Shown here: positions 1 to 6,196 of the stretch, one piece after another
Layout: each line of letters opens with the position of its first letter
Numbering within the stretch: the first letter of the stretch is position 1
Assembly: GCA_003487005.1 (NCBI GenBank)
Contig: DNFG01000225.1
Span: 1 to 18,171, forward strand
Origin: Bryobacterales bacterium
Lineage (GTDB): Bacteria; Acidobacteriota; Terriglobia; Bryobacterales; Bryobacteraceae
DNA: 18,171 bases
Direction: 5' to 3'
Notes under the pieces: generated by a model
The model's database searches: none
Told to the model about the DNA's origin: nothing
The model's input: the letters and a program-made list of their open reading frames with translations, nothing else
Position numbers and translations under genes: made by a program

Positions 1-25
1 CGGAATCGGCGGGCGGGTGGATCCA

Positions 26-49
26 GAATAGTTGTCGCAACAACTATTC
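26..49. repeat. perfect 10-bp inverted repeat (hairpin)
   Basis: GAATAGTTGT and ACAACTATTC form a perfect 10-bp stem around a CGCA loop. It lies 28 bases beyond the stop codon of the minus-strand gene ending at 77. No T-run follows on either strand, so it is not a typical intrinsic terminator. It could be an RNA-stabilising hairpin, a terminator without a U-tract, or a protein-binding palindrome. Confidence 0.5.
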
Positions 50-76
50 CTCCCTCCCCCCTTGCGGGCGCGGGGT

Positions 77-373
77 TCACGCGGCATCGCCCCCTTGCTG
101 AAAGAGCGTCGGATAGATCCGCGCGAGCTTGCGGCCGTACTCCAGATCAATATCCAACTGCTCGACTTCGGCGTCGAGGAGCTCGCGGACCTGGGCCGGG
201 TCCTGGGCGACGTTGTCAAGGCCGCGTAGCTGAACGATCAGGCACAGTCCACGCATGAAGTTGCCAAGCCAGAGCCCGCTATCGAGGACTCCGAGAAACG
301 TCTCGATCATCGCGGCGCGCTCCGGGTCGGCCGCGTGGATGATCTCAATACGAGGGGGCGTTGTGGTGGTCAT
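77..373 (-). CDS. small hypothetical protein, element-borne (98 aa)
   Basis: I do not recognise a family. The start at 373 was chosen because GGGAGG sits 8 bases upstream of that ATG. The frame stays open to an upstream start at 463, but that would lie inside the preceding HTH gene. The product is acidic and probably all-helical, with a hydrophobic central part (about residues 18-45, including LGVLDSGLWLGNFMRGLCLI) and an acidic helix near residues 62-80 (LLDAEVEQLDIDLEYGRKLA). No signal peptide or clear TM segment is seen. The start overlaps the stop of the upstream HTH gene as ATGA, so the two are probably translationally coupled in one operon. A role in element maintenance is possible but only inferred from position. 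Confidence 0.6.
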   Translation of the reverse strand: MTTTTPPRIEIIHAADPERAAMIETFLGVLDSGLWLGNFMRGLCLIVQLRGLDNVAQDPAQVRELLDAEVEQLDIDLEYGRKLARIYPTLFQQGGDAA

Positions 374-639
374 CGGCTGCGCCTCCCGTTGTTGCCGCGC
401 TTGCGCGGTGTGTGAATCCACTGCGTTGGGTTCTGCGCCTGACACGGCGCGGTCTTCAGCCACTCATCGACGGCTGCGCGGGGAATCACATAGCGCGAAC
501 CAGCGCGGCGGCAGGGGATGAGCCCTTGCTTCAACATTCGATAGACGGTGATTCGCCCAAGTCCGAGGTACACCGCGAGTTCATCCGGGGTGAGGATCGG
601 GCGGGCATCACGTTTTGGTGAGCGTGGGTTTGCAGACAT
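370..639 (-). CDS. excisionase-like helix-turn-helix DNA-binding protein (89 aa)
   Basis: Residues about 14-61 match the short MerR-like HTH of the excisionase/HTH_17 type: ILTPDELAVYLGLGRITVYR forms the helix-turn-helix, the KQGLIPCRRAGSRYVI stretch fits the wing, and AVDEWL ends the domain. Such proteins act as excisionases (recombination directionality factors) or small regulators in mobile elements. The tail after residue 62 is basic and probably disordered. The gene diverges from the XRE gene at 720 and starts 15 bases from the inverted repeat at 654-685, so that site may control it. It overlaps the next gene by 4 bases. No strong ribosome binding site is seen before the ATG at 639. Excisionase function is inferred from the fold plus the nearby integrase. 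Confidence 0.8.
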   Translation of the reverse strand: MSANPRSPKRDARPILTPDELAVYLGLGRITVYRMLKQGLIPCRRAGSRYVIPRAAVDEWLKTAPCQAQNPTQWIHTPRKRGNNGRRSR

Positions 640-653
640 AGCGGCAGAGTAAC

Positions 654-700
654 ATGGAATTTCGCTCCATGCAATGAAATTCCATAGAAGATCTGTCCAT
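654..700. promoter_or_regulatory. divergent control region: 10-bp inverted repeat and 15-nt-phased TCCAT motifs
   Basis: ATGGAATTTC (654-663) and GAAATTCCAT (676-685) are perfect inverted repeats separated by 12 bases. TCCAT also occurs at 666-670, 681-685 and 696-700, exactly 15 bases apart. The site fills the short gap between the excisionase-like gene (start 639, minus) and the XRE regulator (start 720, plus). It is a natural operator for autoregulation by the XRE protein or binding by the small HTH protein. The binding protein is inferred. Confidence 0.55.
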
Positions 701-719
701 ATCGGATTACTCTGGGGAT

Positions 720-1259
720 GTGACTGCCTCCCAACTCCTCAAAGAGCTTCGAGCAGAGCTTGGCCTCTCTCAGGAAGCATTGGCACGCGAGTTGGGTTTG
801 ACGGTCTCCATGATCGCGAAGTACGAGACACGGCTACCGCCTGGACCAAAGTTCCTGTCTCGAATGGTCCGCTTCTGCAACGAGCGGCGGCTCCCGAAGC
901 GAAGCTTGCAGTTCCAATCGTTGCTCGGACTGTCGGTAAAGATCAGCGCTGCGGCCAATGAACCCATCGGGAGGGCGTTGGGGCATCTCAAGCTAGCACG
1001 CGATGCGGTTTTTTCAGTCATGAAAGGGGCAACTGATGAAGCGGTCAAAGCGCCCCTGGCGCGAGCACTTGAGGAGATGCACATAGCGGGAGGCTGTATG
1101 GCTGATCTGCTTGGAGAAGAGGAGATTGCTTCCAATGACCGGCTCAGTCTACAAGCGGAAGAGCGGGTGGGCCTACCAGATCGACCTGCCAAGAGACCAG
1201 GAAGGAAAAAGGCGGCGGCTCACAAGAAGCGGGTTCGCCCTCAAAAGGGAAGCGAATGA
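720..1259 (+). CDS. XRE-family HTH regulator with C-terminal tail overlapping the integrase gene (179 aa)
   Basis: The N-terminus (about residues 4-40) is a Cro/C1-type HTH: LLKELRAELGLSQEALAREL and TVSMIAKYETR are typical of XRE regulators. The middle (about 85-130) looks helical. The start is GTG at 720; a GGGGA sits very close upstream, and the overlapping ATG at 718 is followed at once by a stop. The last 41 codons (from 1135) overlap the integrase start in another frame, giving a Lys/Arg-rich tail after residue 155. That tail may be mainly a by-product of the overlap. The gene probably regulates the element, most simply int and the divergent small genes. The ligand and target are unknown. 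Confidence 0.8.
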   Translation: MTASQLLKELRAELGLSQEALARELGLTVSMIAKYETRLPPGPKFLSRMVRFCNERRLPKRSLQFQSLLGLSVKISAAANEPIGRALGHLKLARDAVFSVMKGATDEAVKAPLARALEEMHIAGGCMADLLGEEEIASNDRLSLQAEERVGLPDRPAKRPGRKKAAAHKKRVRPQKGSE

Positions 1260-2307
1260 TGCGCTGATCGAGAAGCTTGCCGAACTCGCGCGCACTTCGC
1301 CGGCAGCGTTCACGGAGTGCACCCTTGGCGAGTTCATCGAAGACTGGCTGAAGCGCCACGCCGAGCAGAACTGCGCAAGGAAGACCGTGGAACGCTACAG
1401 GCAACTGGCAGGGTATCTTCATCCGGACGTCCTCACCATCCAACTGCGGGAAGTGAAGACCATTCACCTTGAACGCGAGATGTACCGCTTGCTGGAGTCT
1501 GGCGGGCGGCATCGGAAGACGAAGGCGGCGCGCCCGCTCTCCGCAAAGACCGTGCGCCACATCGCCGCCCTCGTGAGTTCCGCCCTCTCCGACGCCGAGG
1601 ACAAAGAGATCCTCATGCGGAATCCGATGAAGAAATGCAAGCTGCCTTCAGTCCAGCCGAAAGAGAAACTGATCCTTGAACCGAGAGAGCTTCAGGCGTT
1701 CCTGACGGCCGCGCAGGCCTCGCCGCTCTACACCTTGCTTGTGATCGCTTCAGCAACAGGCCTCCGGCGCGGCGAACTGCTGGCGCTGACCTGGCGTGAT
1801 TTTGTGATGCCCGCGGGCGTGCTCAACGTCTCCAAGTCGCTCGAACAGACCGAAGGAGGCCTGCGCGTCAAAGCTCCGAAGAACAGCAGACCGAGGCGCG
1901 TCCCGCTCCCGCCTACGGCCGTCGCCCTCCTGCAATCGCATCGGACCGACCAGGACGAGGCGCGGCGCCTCTTCGGGGAGACGTACCGGGCCGATCTGGA
2001 TCTCATCTTCTGCGGACCTGGCGGCGACTTCCTGAAGCCGGATACCGTCGCGGCCGAAGTGTGCAGGCTGGCGAGAAAGAGCGGCCACAAGGGGATCTCC
2101 CTCCACTCCATGCGGCACGGCTACGGGAGCTTTCTGCTCAGCCAGGGCGCTTCCTTGCCGGCCGTCTCGCGGCTTCTTGGGCATAGCTCCACGGCCATTA
2201 CCGGCAACACCTATGCCCATGCCCTCCCGCAAGACCTGATGGCGGCTGCAGGCCAGTGGGAAGCCCTCATGGGGCCGATGCTGAAGAAGGCGGACCTGAC
2301 CCAGTAG
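1135..2307 (+). CDS. tyrosine recombinase / phage-type integrase (390 aa)
   Basis: This is a site-specific tyrosine recombinase of normal integrase length. Residues 1-50 resemble the arm-binding N-terminal domain (GSVYKRKSGWAYQIDL), followed by a helical core-binding domain (about 62-155) and the catalytic domain (about 180-375). The active-site set looks complete: Arg211 in ATGLRRGE, Lys249 in APKNSR, His324 and Arg327 in HSMRHG, His350 in LLGHSS and nucleophile Tyr360 in NTYAH. The ATG at 1135 is preferred to a TTG at 1111 because purine-rich GGAGAAGAGGAG lies just upstream and the N-terminal domain begins there. It overlaps the XRE gene by 125 bases. The nearby tRNA-Glu 3' end is the likely attachment target. 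Confidence 0.93.
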   Translation: MTGSVYKRKSGWAYQIDLPRDQEGKRRRLTRSGFALKREANDALIEKLAELARTSPAAFTECTLGEFIEDWLKRHAEQNCARKTVERYRQLAGYLHPDVLTIQLREVKTIHLEREMYRLLESGGRHRKTKAARPLSAKTVRHIAALVSSALSDAEDKEILMRNPMKKCKLPSVQPKEKLILEPRELQAFLTAAQASPLYTLLVIASATGLRRGELLALTWRDFVMPAGVLNVSKSLEQTEGGLRVKAPKNSRPRRVPLPPTAVALLQSHRTDQDEARRLFGETYRADLDLIFCGPGGDFLKPDTVAAEVCRLARKSGHKGISLHSMRHGYGSFLLSQGASLPAVSRLLGHSSTAITGNTYAHALPQDLMAAAGQWEALMGPMLKKADLTQ

Positions 2308-2761
2308 AATGCACCACGCAAGCGACGTTAGCGCGGGCAGTTTCGTAGGCGCTGACAATCTCGTCGGCCAGGTGGATCGAGTCGCCCGTGAGGAGTATCT
2401 CCACGCTTCCGGCAGCGGTCCCGAATCGCAGTGCGGCTGTTCTCGTCAGAAACCAGAGCATAAAGAGAACGGCCGAGGCAATTGCCGCAACGGGCAAGCC
2501 CACTCGGACGGTGTCTGCGGGCAGAGGATAGAACCGAGGAAGAAGGGCGATTAGCACGGCGAGTGCGGCCAAGTATTTCGCCCACCTTCTCAGAGCGGGG
2601 CGGTCTACTCGCTCTCTCTGCACCAGCACAATGTCCTCCAAGAAGCATCTGGTCTGAGAGTCATTGTCTCTGGTCAAGATGAGCCTCCGGGAAGTGATGG
2701 TCAGGCCCACCGATTGAACGTGCAGAACGGAGACTTCAGCCGGAAGGTGCTCACGGATCAT
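2267..2761 (-). CDS. two-TM membrane protein, possible bacterial PH-like domain (164 aa)
   Basis: The N-terminus has a short beta-rich part with VGLTITSRRLIL (about residues 18-29), a pattern common in bacterial PH-like membrane proteins. Two hydrophobic segments follow (about 63-80 and 87-105), separated by a short loop (FYPLPADTVR). After them comes a second beta-like stretch (RFGTAAGSVEILLTGDS). I cannot assign a function, and the PH-like call is an impression from one motif. ATG at 2761 was chosen over a frame extension to 2830, which would run into the 10-bp tandem repeat at 2812-2831; neither start has a strong ribosome binding site. The gene is convergent with int and overlaps its 3' end by 41 bases. 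It sits between int and the tRNA as element cargo. Confidence 0.6.
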   Translation of the reverse strand: MIREHLPAEVSVLHVQSVGLTITSRRLILTRDNDSQTRCFLEDIVLVQRERVDRPALRRWAKYLAALAVLIALLPRFYPLPADTVRVGLPVAAIASAVLFMLWFLTRTAALRFGTAAGSVEILLTGDSIHLADEIVSAYETARANVACVVHSTGSGPPSSASAP

Positions 2762-2811
2762 GTGAGAAGTATACGCTGAGAATCGTTGCCGGAAGTTTCG
2801 CGCGGACTTCT

Positions 2812-2831
2812 TGGCAGCACATGGCAGCACA
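2812..2831. repeat. 10-bp tandem direct repeat near the tRNA end
   Basis: TGGCAGCACA occurs twice back to back, 47 bases from the tRNA 3' end. Short direct repeats this close to an attachment site are often arm-type sites for integrase or accessory proteins. That role is inferred. Confidence 0.45.
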
Positions 2832-2877
2832 CGATGCCCGATTTATTGTCTAAATTATTGAGAGGAAAGGGGTTGCT

Positions 2878-2900
2878 TGGTAGCGCTAACGGGATTCGAA
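2878..2900 (-). other. putative attachment site (attR) at the tRNA-Glu 3' end
   Basis: The tRNA 3' end (T-loop, acceptor strand and encoded CCA) faces the integrase 570 bases away. The T-loop/acceptor region is the usual identity segment for tRNA-targeting tyrosine recombinases. The exact core cannot be set because the matching copy at the other end is outside the window. Confidence 0.4.
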
Positions 2901-2952
2901 CCCGTATTTGAGCCTTGAGAGGGCTCCGTCCTAACCCTTAGACGATAGCGCC
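2878..2952 (-). tRNA. tRNA-Glu, anticodon CTC
   Basis: The minus strand folds as a full cloverleaf. The acceptor stem is GGCGCTA with TAGCGCT, the D-arm GTCT...GGAC, the anticodon stem GAGCC/GGCTC around loop CTCTCAA (anticodon CTC, reading GAG), and the T-arm ACGGG/CCCGT around TTCGAAT. The discriminator base is A and a CCA is encoded at 2880-2878. The only flaw is a G1-U72 wobble at the first acceptor pair. The variable loop is 4 bases and the total is 75 bases with CCA, normal for tRNA-Glu. The gene lies between the integrative element and the FG-GAP gene. Confidence 0.95.
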
Positions 2953-2965
2953 ACGACGCTCTCTC

Positions 2966-2995
2966 ATCCTAACCCGTCCGCCCAACCCCCGGCAA
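2966..2995 (-). promoter_or_regulatory. candidate sigma-70 promoter of tRNA-Glu
   Basis: On the minus strand TTGCCG (2995-2990) and TAGGAT (2971-2966) are separated by 18 bases, and the tRNA begins 13 bases after the -10 element. Spacing and position suit a housekeeping promoter. The match is by eye only. Confidence 0.45.
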
Positions 2996-3046
2996 CCTCC
3001 CCATAACGGGAGCATTCTGTCCGGAATAGCGATAGAATCAGGATCA

Positions 3047-4186
3047 ATGCGACACGTACTGTTCGCCGTCCTGCTCGCTCTCACCCTCGGCGCCGCCCCC
3101 CGCCCCATCACCCCCCTCTTCCAGAAAATCTTCATCGACCACGGCGCCTCCGAAACCGCCGCCTTCGCCGACATCAATCGCGACGGCAAACTCGACCTCG
3201 TCTCCGGCGACGCCTGGTACCAGGCCCCCAACTGGCAGCGCCGCCCCTTCCGCGAAATCGGCTTCGAAAACCAGTACGTCGACAACTTCTCCGACCTCGC
3301 CCTTGATGTCGACAACGACGGCTGGACCGACATCGCCGGCTGCTCCTGGTTCGCCCGCAAACTCGCCTGGTGGAAAAACCCCGGCAAAGCCGCCGGCCCC
3401 TGGAAGGAAACCGTCATCGAATCCGGCTTCCCCATCGAATTCTGCTTCCTCGTCGACCTCAACAACGACGGCCGCGCCCTCGAAATCCTCCCCCAGTTCG
3501 GCAACGCCAAAGCCCCCCTCAAGTGGTACGAAATCAAGAACGGCGCCTTCACCGCCCACACCGCCGCCCCCAACAGCTTCGGCCACGGCATCGGCGCCGG
3601 CGATATCAATGGTGATGGCCGCACCGATATCCTCACCCCCAAAGGCTGGCTCGAAGCCCCCGCCGACCCCCGCTCCCCCAACTGGATCCCCCACAAAACC
3701 TGGGACCTCGGCTCCACCGGCTTCATGCACGTCCTCGACCTCAATGGCGACGGACGCCCCGATATCCTCACTTCCCTCGCCCACGACTTCGGCATCTTCT
3801 GGCTCGAGCAGCCCGCCGACCCCCGCACCGGCGAGTGGAAACGCCACCTCATCGACGACTCCTGGTCCCAGGCCCACGCCCTCACTCTCACCGACCTCCG
3901 CGGCGGCAAAGCCACCGGCCTTCTCACCGGCAAACGCTACATGGCCCACAACGGCAAGGACCCCGGCGAACGCGACCCGCTCGGCGTCTATTGGTACGAA
4001 CTCCTCCCCGGGCCACGCCCCCAGTGGGTCCGCCACATCCTCGACTATTCCACCCGTACCGGCGGCGGCATGCAACTGCCTGTCGCCGACCTCAATGGCG
4101 ACGGACGACCCGATTTTGCCGCCCCCGGCAAGTCCGGTCTCTTTCTCTTTCTTAGTCAATCCCCCCTAGGAGTACCCAAACCATGA
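3047..4186 (+). CDS. secreted FG-GAP/VCBS repeat protein (379 aa)
   Basis: A signal peptide (MRHVLFAVLLALTLGAAP) precedes six calcium-binding-type D-x-[ND]-x-DG-x-x-D motifs at about residues 42-50, 87-95, 137-141, 186-194, 231-239 and 348-356 (for example DINGDGRTD, DLNGDGRPD). The third is degenerate, lacking the last Asp. This is the FG-GAP/VCBS pattern of beta-propeller proteins, which bind carbohydrates or serve as extracellular scaffolds. No catalytic domain is seen. The ATG at 3047 has only a weak, closely spaced AGGA. The stop overlaps the next gene's ATG (ATGA), so it is probably translated together with the Gfo/Idh/MocA gene, suggesting a shared role with a periplasmic sugar-like substrate. 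That role is inferred. Codons end almost always in C. Confidence 0.88.
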   Translation: MRHVLFAVLLALTLGAAPRPITPLFQKIFIDHGASETAAFADINRDGKLDLVSGDAWYQAPNWQRRPFREIGFENQYVDNFSDLALDVDNDGWTDIAGCSWFARKLAWWKNPGKAAGPWKETVIESGFPIEFCFLVDLNNDGRALEILPQFGNAKAPLKWYEIKNGAFTAHTAAPNSFGHGIGAGDINGDGRTDILTPKGWLEAPADPRSPNWIPHKTWDLGSTGFMHVLDLNGDGRPDILTSLAHDFGIFWLEQPADPRTGEWKRHLIDDSWSQAHALTLTDLRGGKATGLLTGKRYMAHNGKDPGERDPLGVYWYELLPGPRPQWVRHILDYSTRTGGGMQLPVADLNGDGRPDFAAPGKSGLFLFLSQSPLGVPKP

Positions 4187-5295
4187 ACTCATCCTCCCCC
4201 GCTTCACGCCGGGGCTTCCTGGCCGGCGCCGTCGCGGCCCCTGCCATTCTCAGCGCCCAGCCCTCTTCCAAGAAGATCCGCGTCGCCTACATCGGTGTTG
4301 GCAACCGCGGCAGCTACACCATGGGCCACACCATGAACGTCGAGGGCGTCGACCTCGCCGCCATCTGTGACCTCAACCCCGAAGCCCTCAAGAAAGGCGG
4401 CGCCGCCGCCGAAGCCAAGGGCAACAAACCCCGCCTCTTCACCGATTACCGCAAGATGATCGAGGAGATGAAGGACATCGACGCCATCGTCATAGCCACC
4501 CCCACCAAGGCCCATCTCCCCATGACCCTCGCCGCCCTCGAAGCCGGCAAACACGTCTTCTGCGAAAAACCCATGGGCTTCGACGAAAAGGAATGTGAAG
4601 TCATTGAAAAGGCCACCATGTCCGCCAAGGGCATCTACCAGGCCGGCTTCCAGCTCCGCCACCACCCCGCCCGCAATGCCGCCGTCAAGTTCGTCCTCAA
4701 TGGCGGCATCGGCAAAGTCCTCTATCTCCAGGGCTACCGCCACACCAACGACCTCCCCAAGTTCATCCCCTGGCTCTTTGACCGCGATATCTCCGGCGAC
4801 AATATCGTCGAACAGGCCTGCCACATCCTCGACCTCTTCGTCTGGGCCATCGGCAAGCCCCCCCTCCGCGCCATGGGCTCCGGCGGCATCAACCTCTACA
4901 AGAACGACCCTCCCGGCCGCACCGTCATGGATAACTACTCGGTGATCTACGAATTCCCCGACGATATCCGCGTCACCTTCTCCCACATCTACTTCGACCC
5001 TCCTGGCTTCTCCGGCATCAAGGAACGCGTCTATGGCTCCGCCGGCGCCATCGACCTCCCCACCGCCACCTGGAAACGCCTCGGCGAAAAGGAAACCATC
5101 CAGCTCGAAGTCGAAAACCCCCAGGGCAACGCCGACTTCCTCTCCATGCAGTCCTTCATCGAAAACGCCCGCTCCGGCAAGAAACCCCTCAACGACGCCG
5201 CCAACGCCAAACTCTCCACCCTCGTCGGCATCCTCGGCCGTAAGGCCATCCATGAGAAACGGATCGTGACCTGGGACGAACTCACCCGCTCCTGA
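4183..5295 (+). CDS. Tat-exported Gfo/Idh/MocA family oxidoreductase (370 aa)
   Basis: The N-terminus carries a twin-arginine signal (SRRGFLAGAVAAPAI, residues 8-22). The NAD(P)-binding Rossmann fold starts at about residue 32 with GVGNRG (38-43) and continues to DIDAIVIATPTKAH. CEKPM has the conserved Lys129 of the family, and EQACHILDL has the usual His (214). Family members oxidise or reduce sugars, inositols and related polyols, or act as glycosidase-like proteins using NAD; the substrate cannot be read from sequence. The start ATG at 4183 has AGGAG 10 bases upstream, in the 3' end of the preceding gene, and overlaps its stop. The 3' end overlaps the convergent GT2 gene by 14 bases. Export with a bound nucleotide fits Tat. 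Confidence 0.92.
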   Translation: MNSSSPASRRGFLAGAVAAPAILSAQPSSKKIRVAYIGVGNRGSYTMGHTMNVEGVDLAAICDLNPEALKKGGAAAEAKGNKPRLFTDYRKMIEEMKDIDAIVIATPTKAHLPMTLAALEAGKHVFCEKPMGFDEKECEVIEKATMSAKGIYQAGFQLRHHPARNAAVKFVLNGGIGKVLYLQGYRHTNDLPKFIPWLFDRDISGDNIVEQACHILDLFVWAIGKPPLRAMGSGGINLYKNDPPGRTVMDNYSVIYEFPDDIRVTFSHIYFDPPGFSGIKERVYGSAGAIDLPTATWKRLGEKETIQLEVENPQGNADFLSMQSFIENARSGKKPLNDAANAKLSTLVGILGRKAIHEKRIVTWDELTRS

Positions 5296-6163
5296 CACGC
5301 AATCGCGCCGCCCACGCCGGCAGCGTGAACCAGTCCCACAAATAGCGGCGCAACTGCTTGCGGTTGCGCCGCATCCCTTCCGGCAGACTCCCCACCCACG
5401 TCCACACACTCCCCCTCGACTCCTCGAAGAACTGGTCCCGCCCGTCCTTCCTCCACATCTCGTAACTGTGCACCCACTCTGCCGGCACATACCCGAAGTG
5501 CCGCTCGATCACCGCCATCCCCTCCTCGAACGCCTGTCCCCGGTTCCCCAGCGTCTTGTTCTCCCGGTGCATCCGCGACTTCGCCCACACCTTTGGAACA
5601 TGCACGAACGCCCCCTCGCGCGCCAGCCGGATCCACAGATCGTAGTCGAATGCCGATCCCCAGCCCGCATCGATTCCTCCCGCCGCCCGGTACGCCTCCG
5701 CCCGGAAAAAACAGGCCGGCTGGCAGATCCCGCACGTCCGGTAAAATTCCTCCGGCGCCGCCGGCACAGTCGGATACTCGGTGATCCTCTCCCCATCTAC
5801 CGTCACCCACTCCCCCTGTCCGTAGACCGCCACCGCCTCCGGATGCGCCTCAAACGCCTCCACTGCCTCCTCCACCGCCCATGGCATCAACAAGTCGTCC
5901 GCATTCACCCAGCCCAGAATCGCCCCCTCAGCCTCCCCCAGCCCCTGCCTGATCGCCGCCGCCGCCCCGTCATCCCGCTCCGACCGCCAGGCCACCCGCT
6001 CCCCATACCCCTGCAGCAATTCCACCGTCCCGTCCGTCGAACCCCCGTCCAGAACCCGGTACTCAATCCTCCCGTACGTCTGCCTCAACACACTTTCAAT
6101 CGTTTCCGGCAGAAACCGGGCCATGTTGTACGACGGTGTGATCAGACTGACCAGCGGGCCCAC
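5282..6163 (-). CDS. family 2 glycosyltransferase (293 aa)
   Basis: This has the GT-A fold of GT2 enzymes: VSLITPSYNMARFL at residues 5-18, the nucleotide-sugar region DGGSTDGT (39-46), the metal-binding NADD (87-90) and FDYDLW (172-177) near the catalytic-base position. It transfers a sugar from a nucleotide donor, probably on the cytoplasmic side, to a growing surface glycan; donor and acceptor are unknown. No TM segments are present; the C-terminus is Trp/Arg-rich (WDWFTLPAWAARLR) and could associate with the membrane. GTG at 6163 is the best start, since the nearby ATG at 6171 is out of frame. It diverges from the GT4 gene with only 33 bases between starts. Codons end mainly in G, the mirror of the C-ending plus-strand genes. 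Confidence 0.92.
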   Translation of the reverse strand: MGPLVSLITPSYNMARFLPETIESVLRQTYGRIEYRVLDGGSTDGTVELLQGYGERVAWRSERDDGAAAAIRQGLGEAEGAILGWVNADDLLMPWAVEEAVEAFEAHPEAVAVYGQGEWVTVDGERITEYPTVPAAPEEFYRTCGICQPACFFRAEAYRAAGGIDAGWGSAFDYDLWIRLAREGAFVHVPKVWAKSRMHRENKTLGNRGQAFEEGMAVIERHFGYVPAEWVHSYEMWRKDGRDQFFEESRGSVWTWVGSLPEGMRRNRKQLRRYLWDWFTLPAWAARLRVRSG

Positions 6164-6196
6164 CCGCCCATGCTAACATTCGCCTAGATACGCCAG

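Larger units (their letters stand above)
1..2880. mobile_element. right part of an integrative element inserted at tRNA-Glu
   Basis: The stretch carries the standard right-end set of an integrative element: an excisionase-like HTH gene, an XRE regulator, a tyrosine recombinase and a small membrane protein. It stops at the 3' end of a tRNA-Glu gene, whose CCA is at 2878-2880 (minus strand). Tyrosine recombinases very often target the 3' end of a tRNA gene, with int next to the tRNA. Codon choice here is visibly less C-biased than in the genes from 3,047 onward, which fits foreign origin. The left boundary and the second attachment repeat are not in the window, so size and cargo are unknown. 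The boundary at 2880 is inferred from the tRNA, not from a seen duplication. Confidence 0.6.

Noticed and set aside
3044..4159. Minus-strand frame opposite the FG-GAP gene
   Set aside because: Gly/Val/Glu-rich shadow; the plus frame has a signal peptide and six DxNxDGxxD-type motifs.
4204..5490. Long minus-strand frame opposite the Gfo/Idh/MocA gene
   Set aside because: Low-complexity Gly/Val/Asp/Glu product, a mirror of C-ending codons. The plus frame has clear family motifs.
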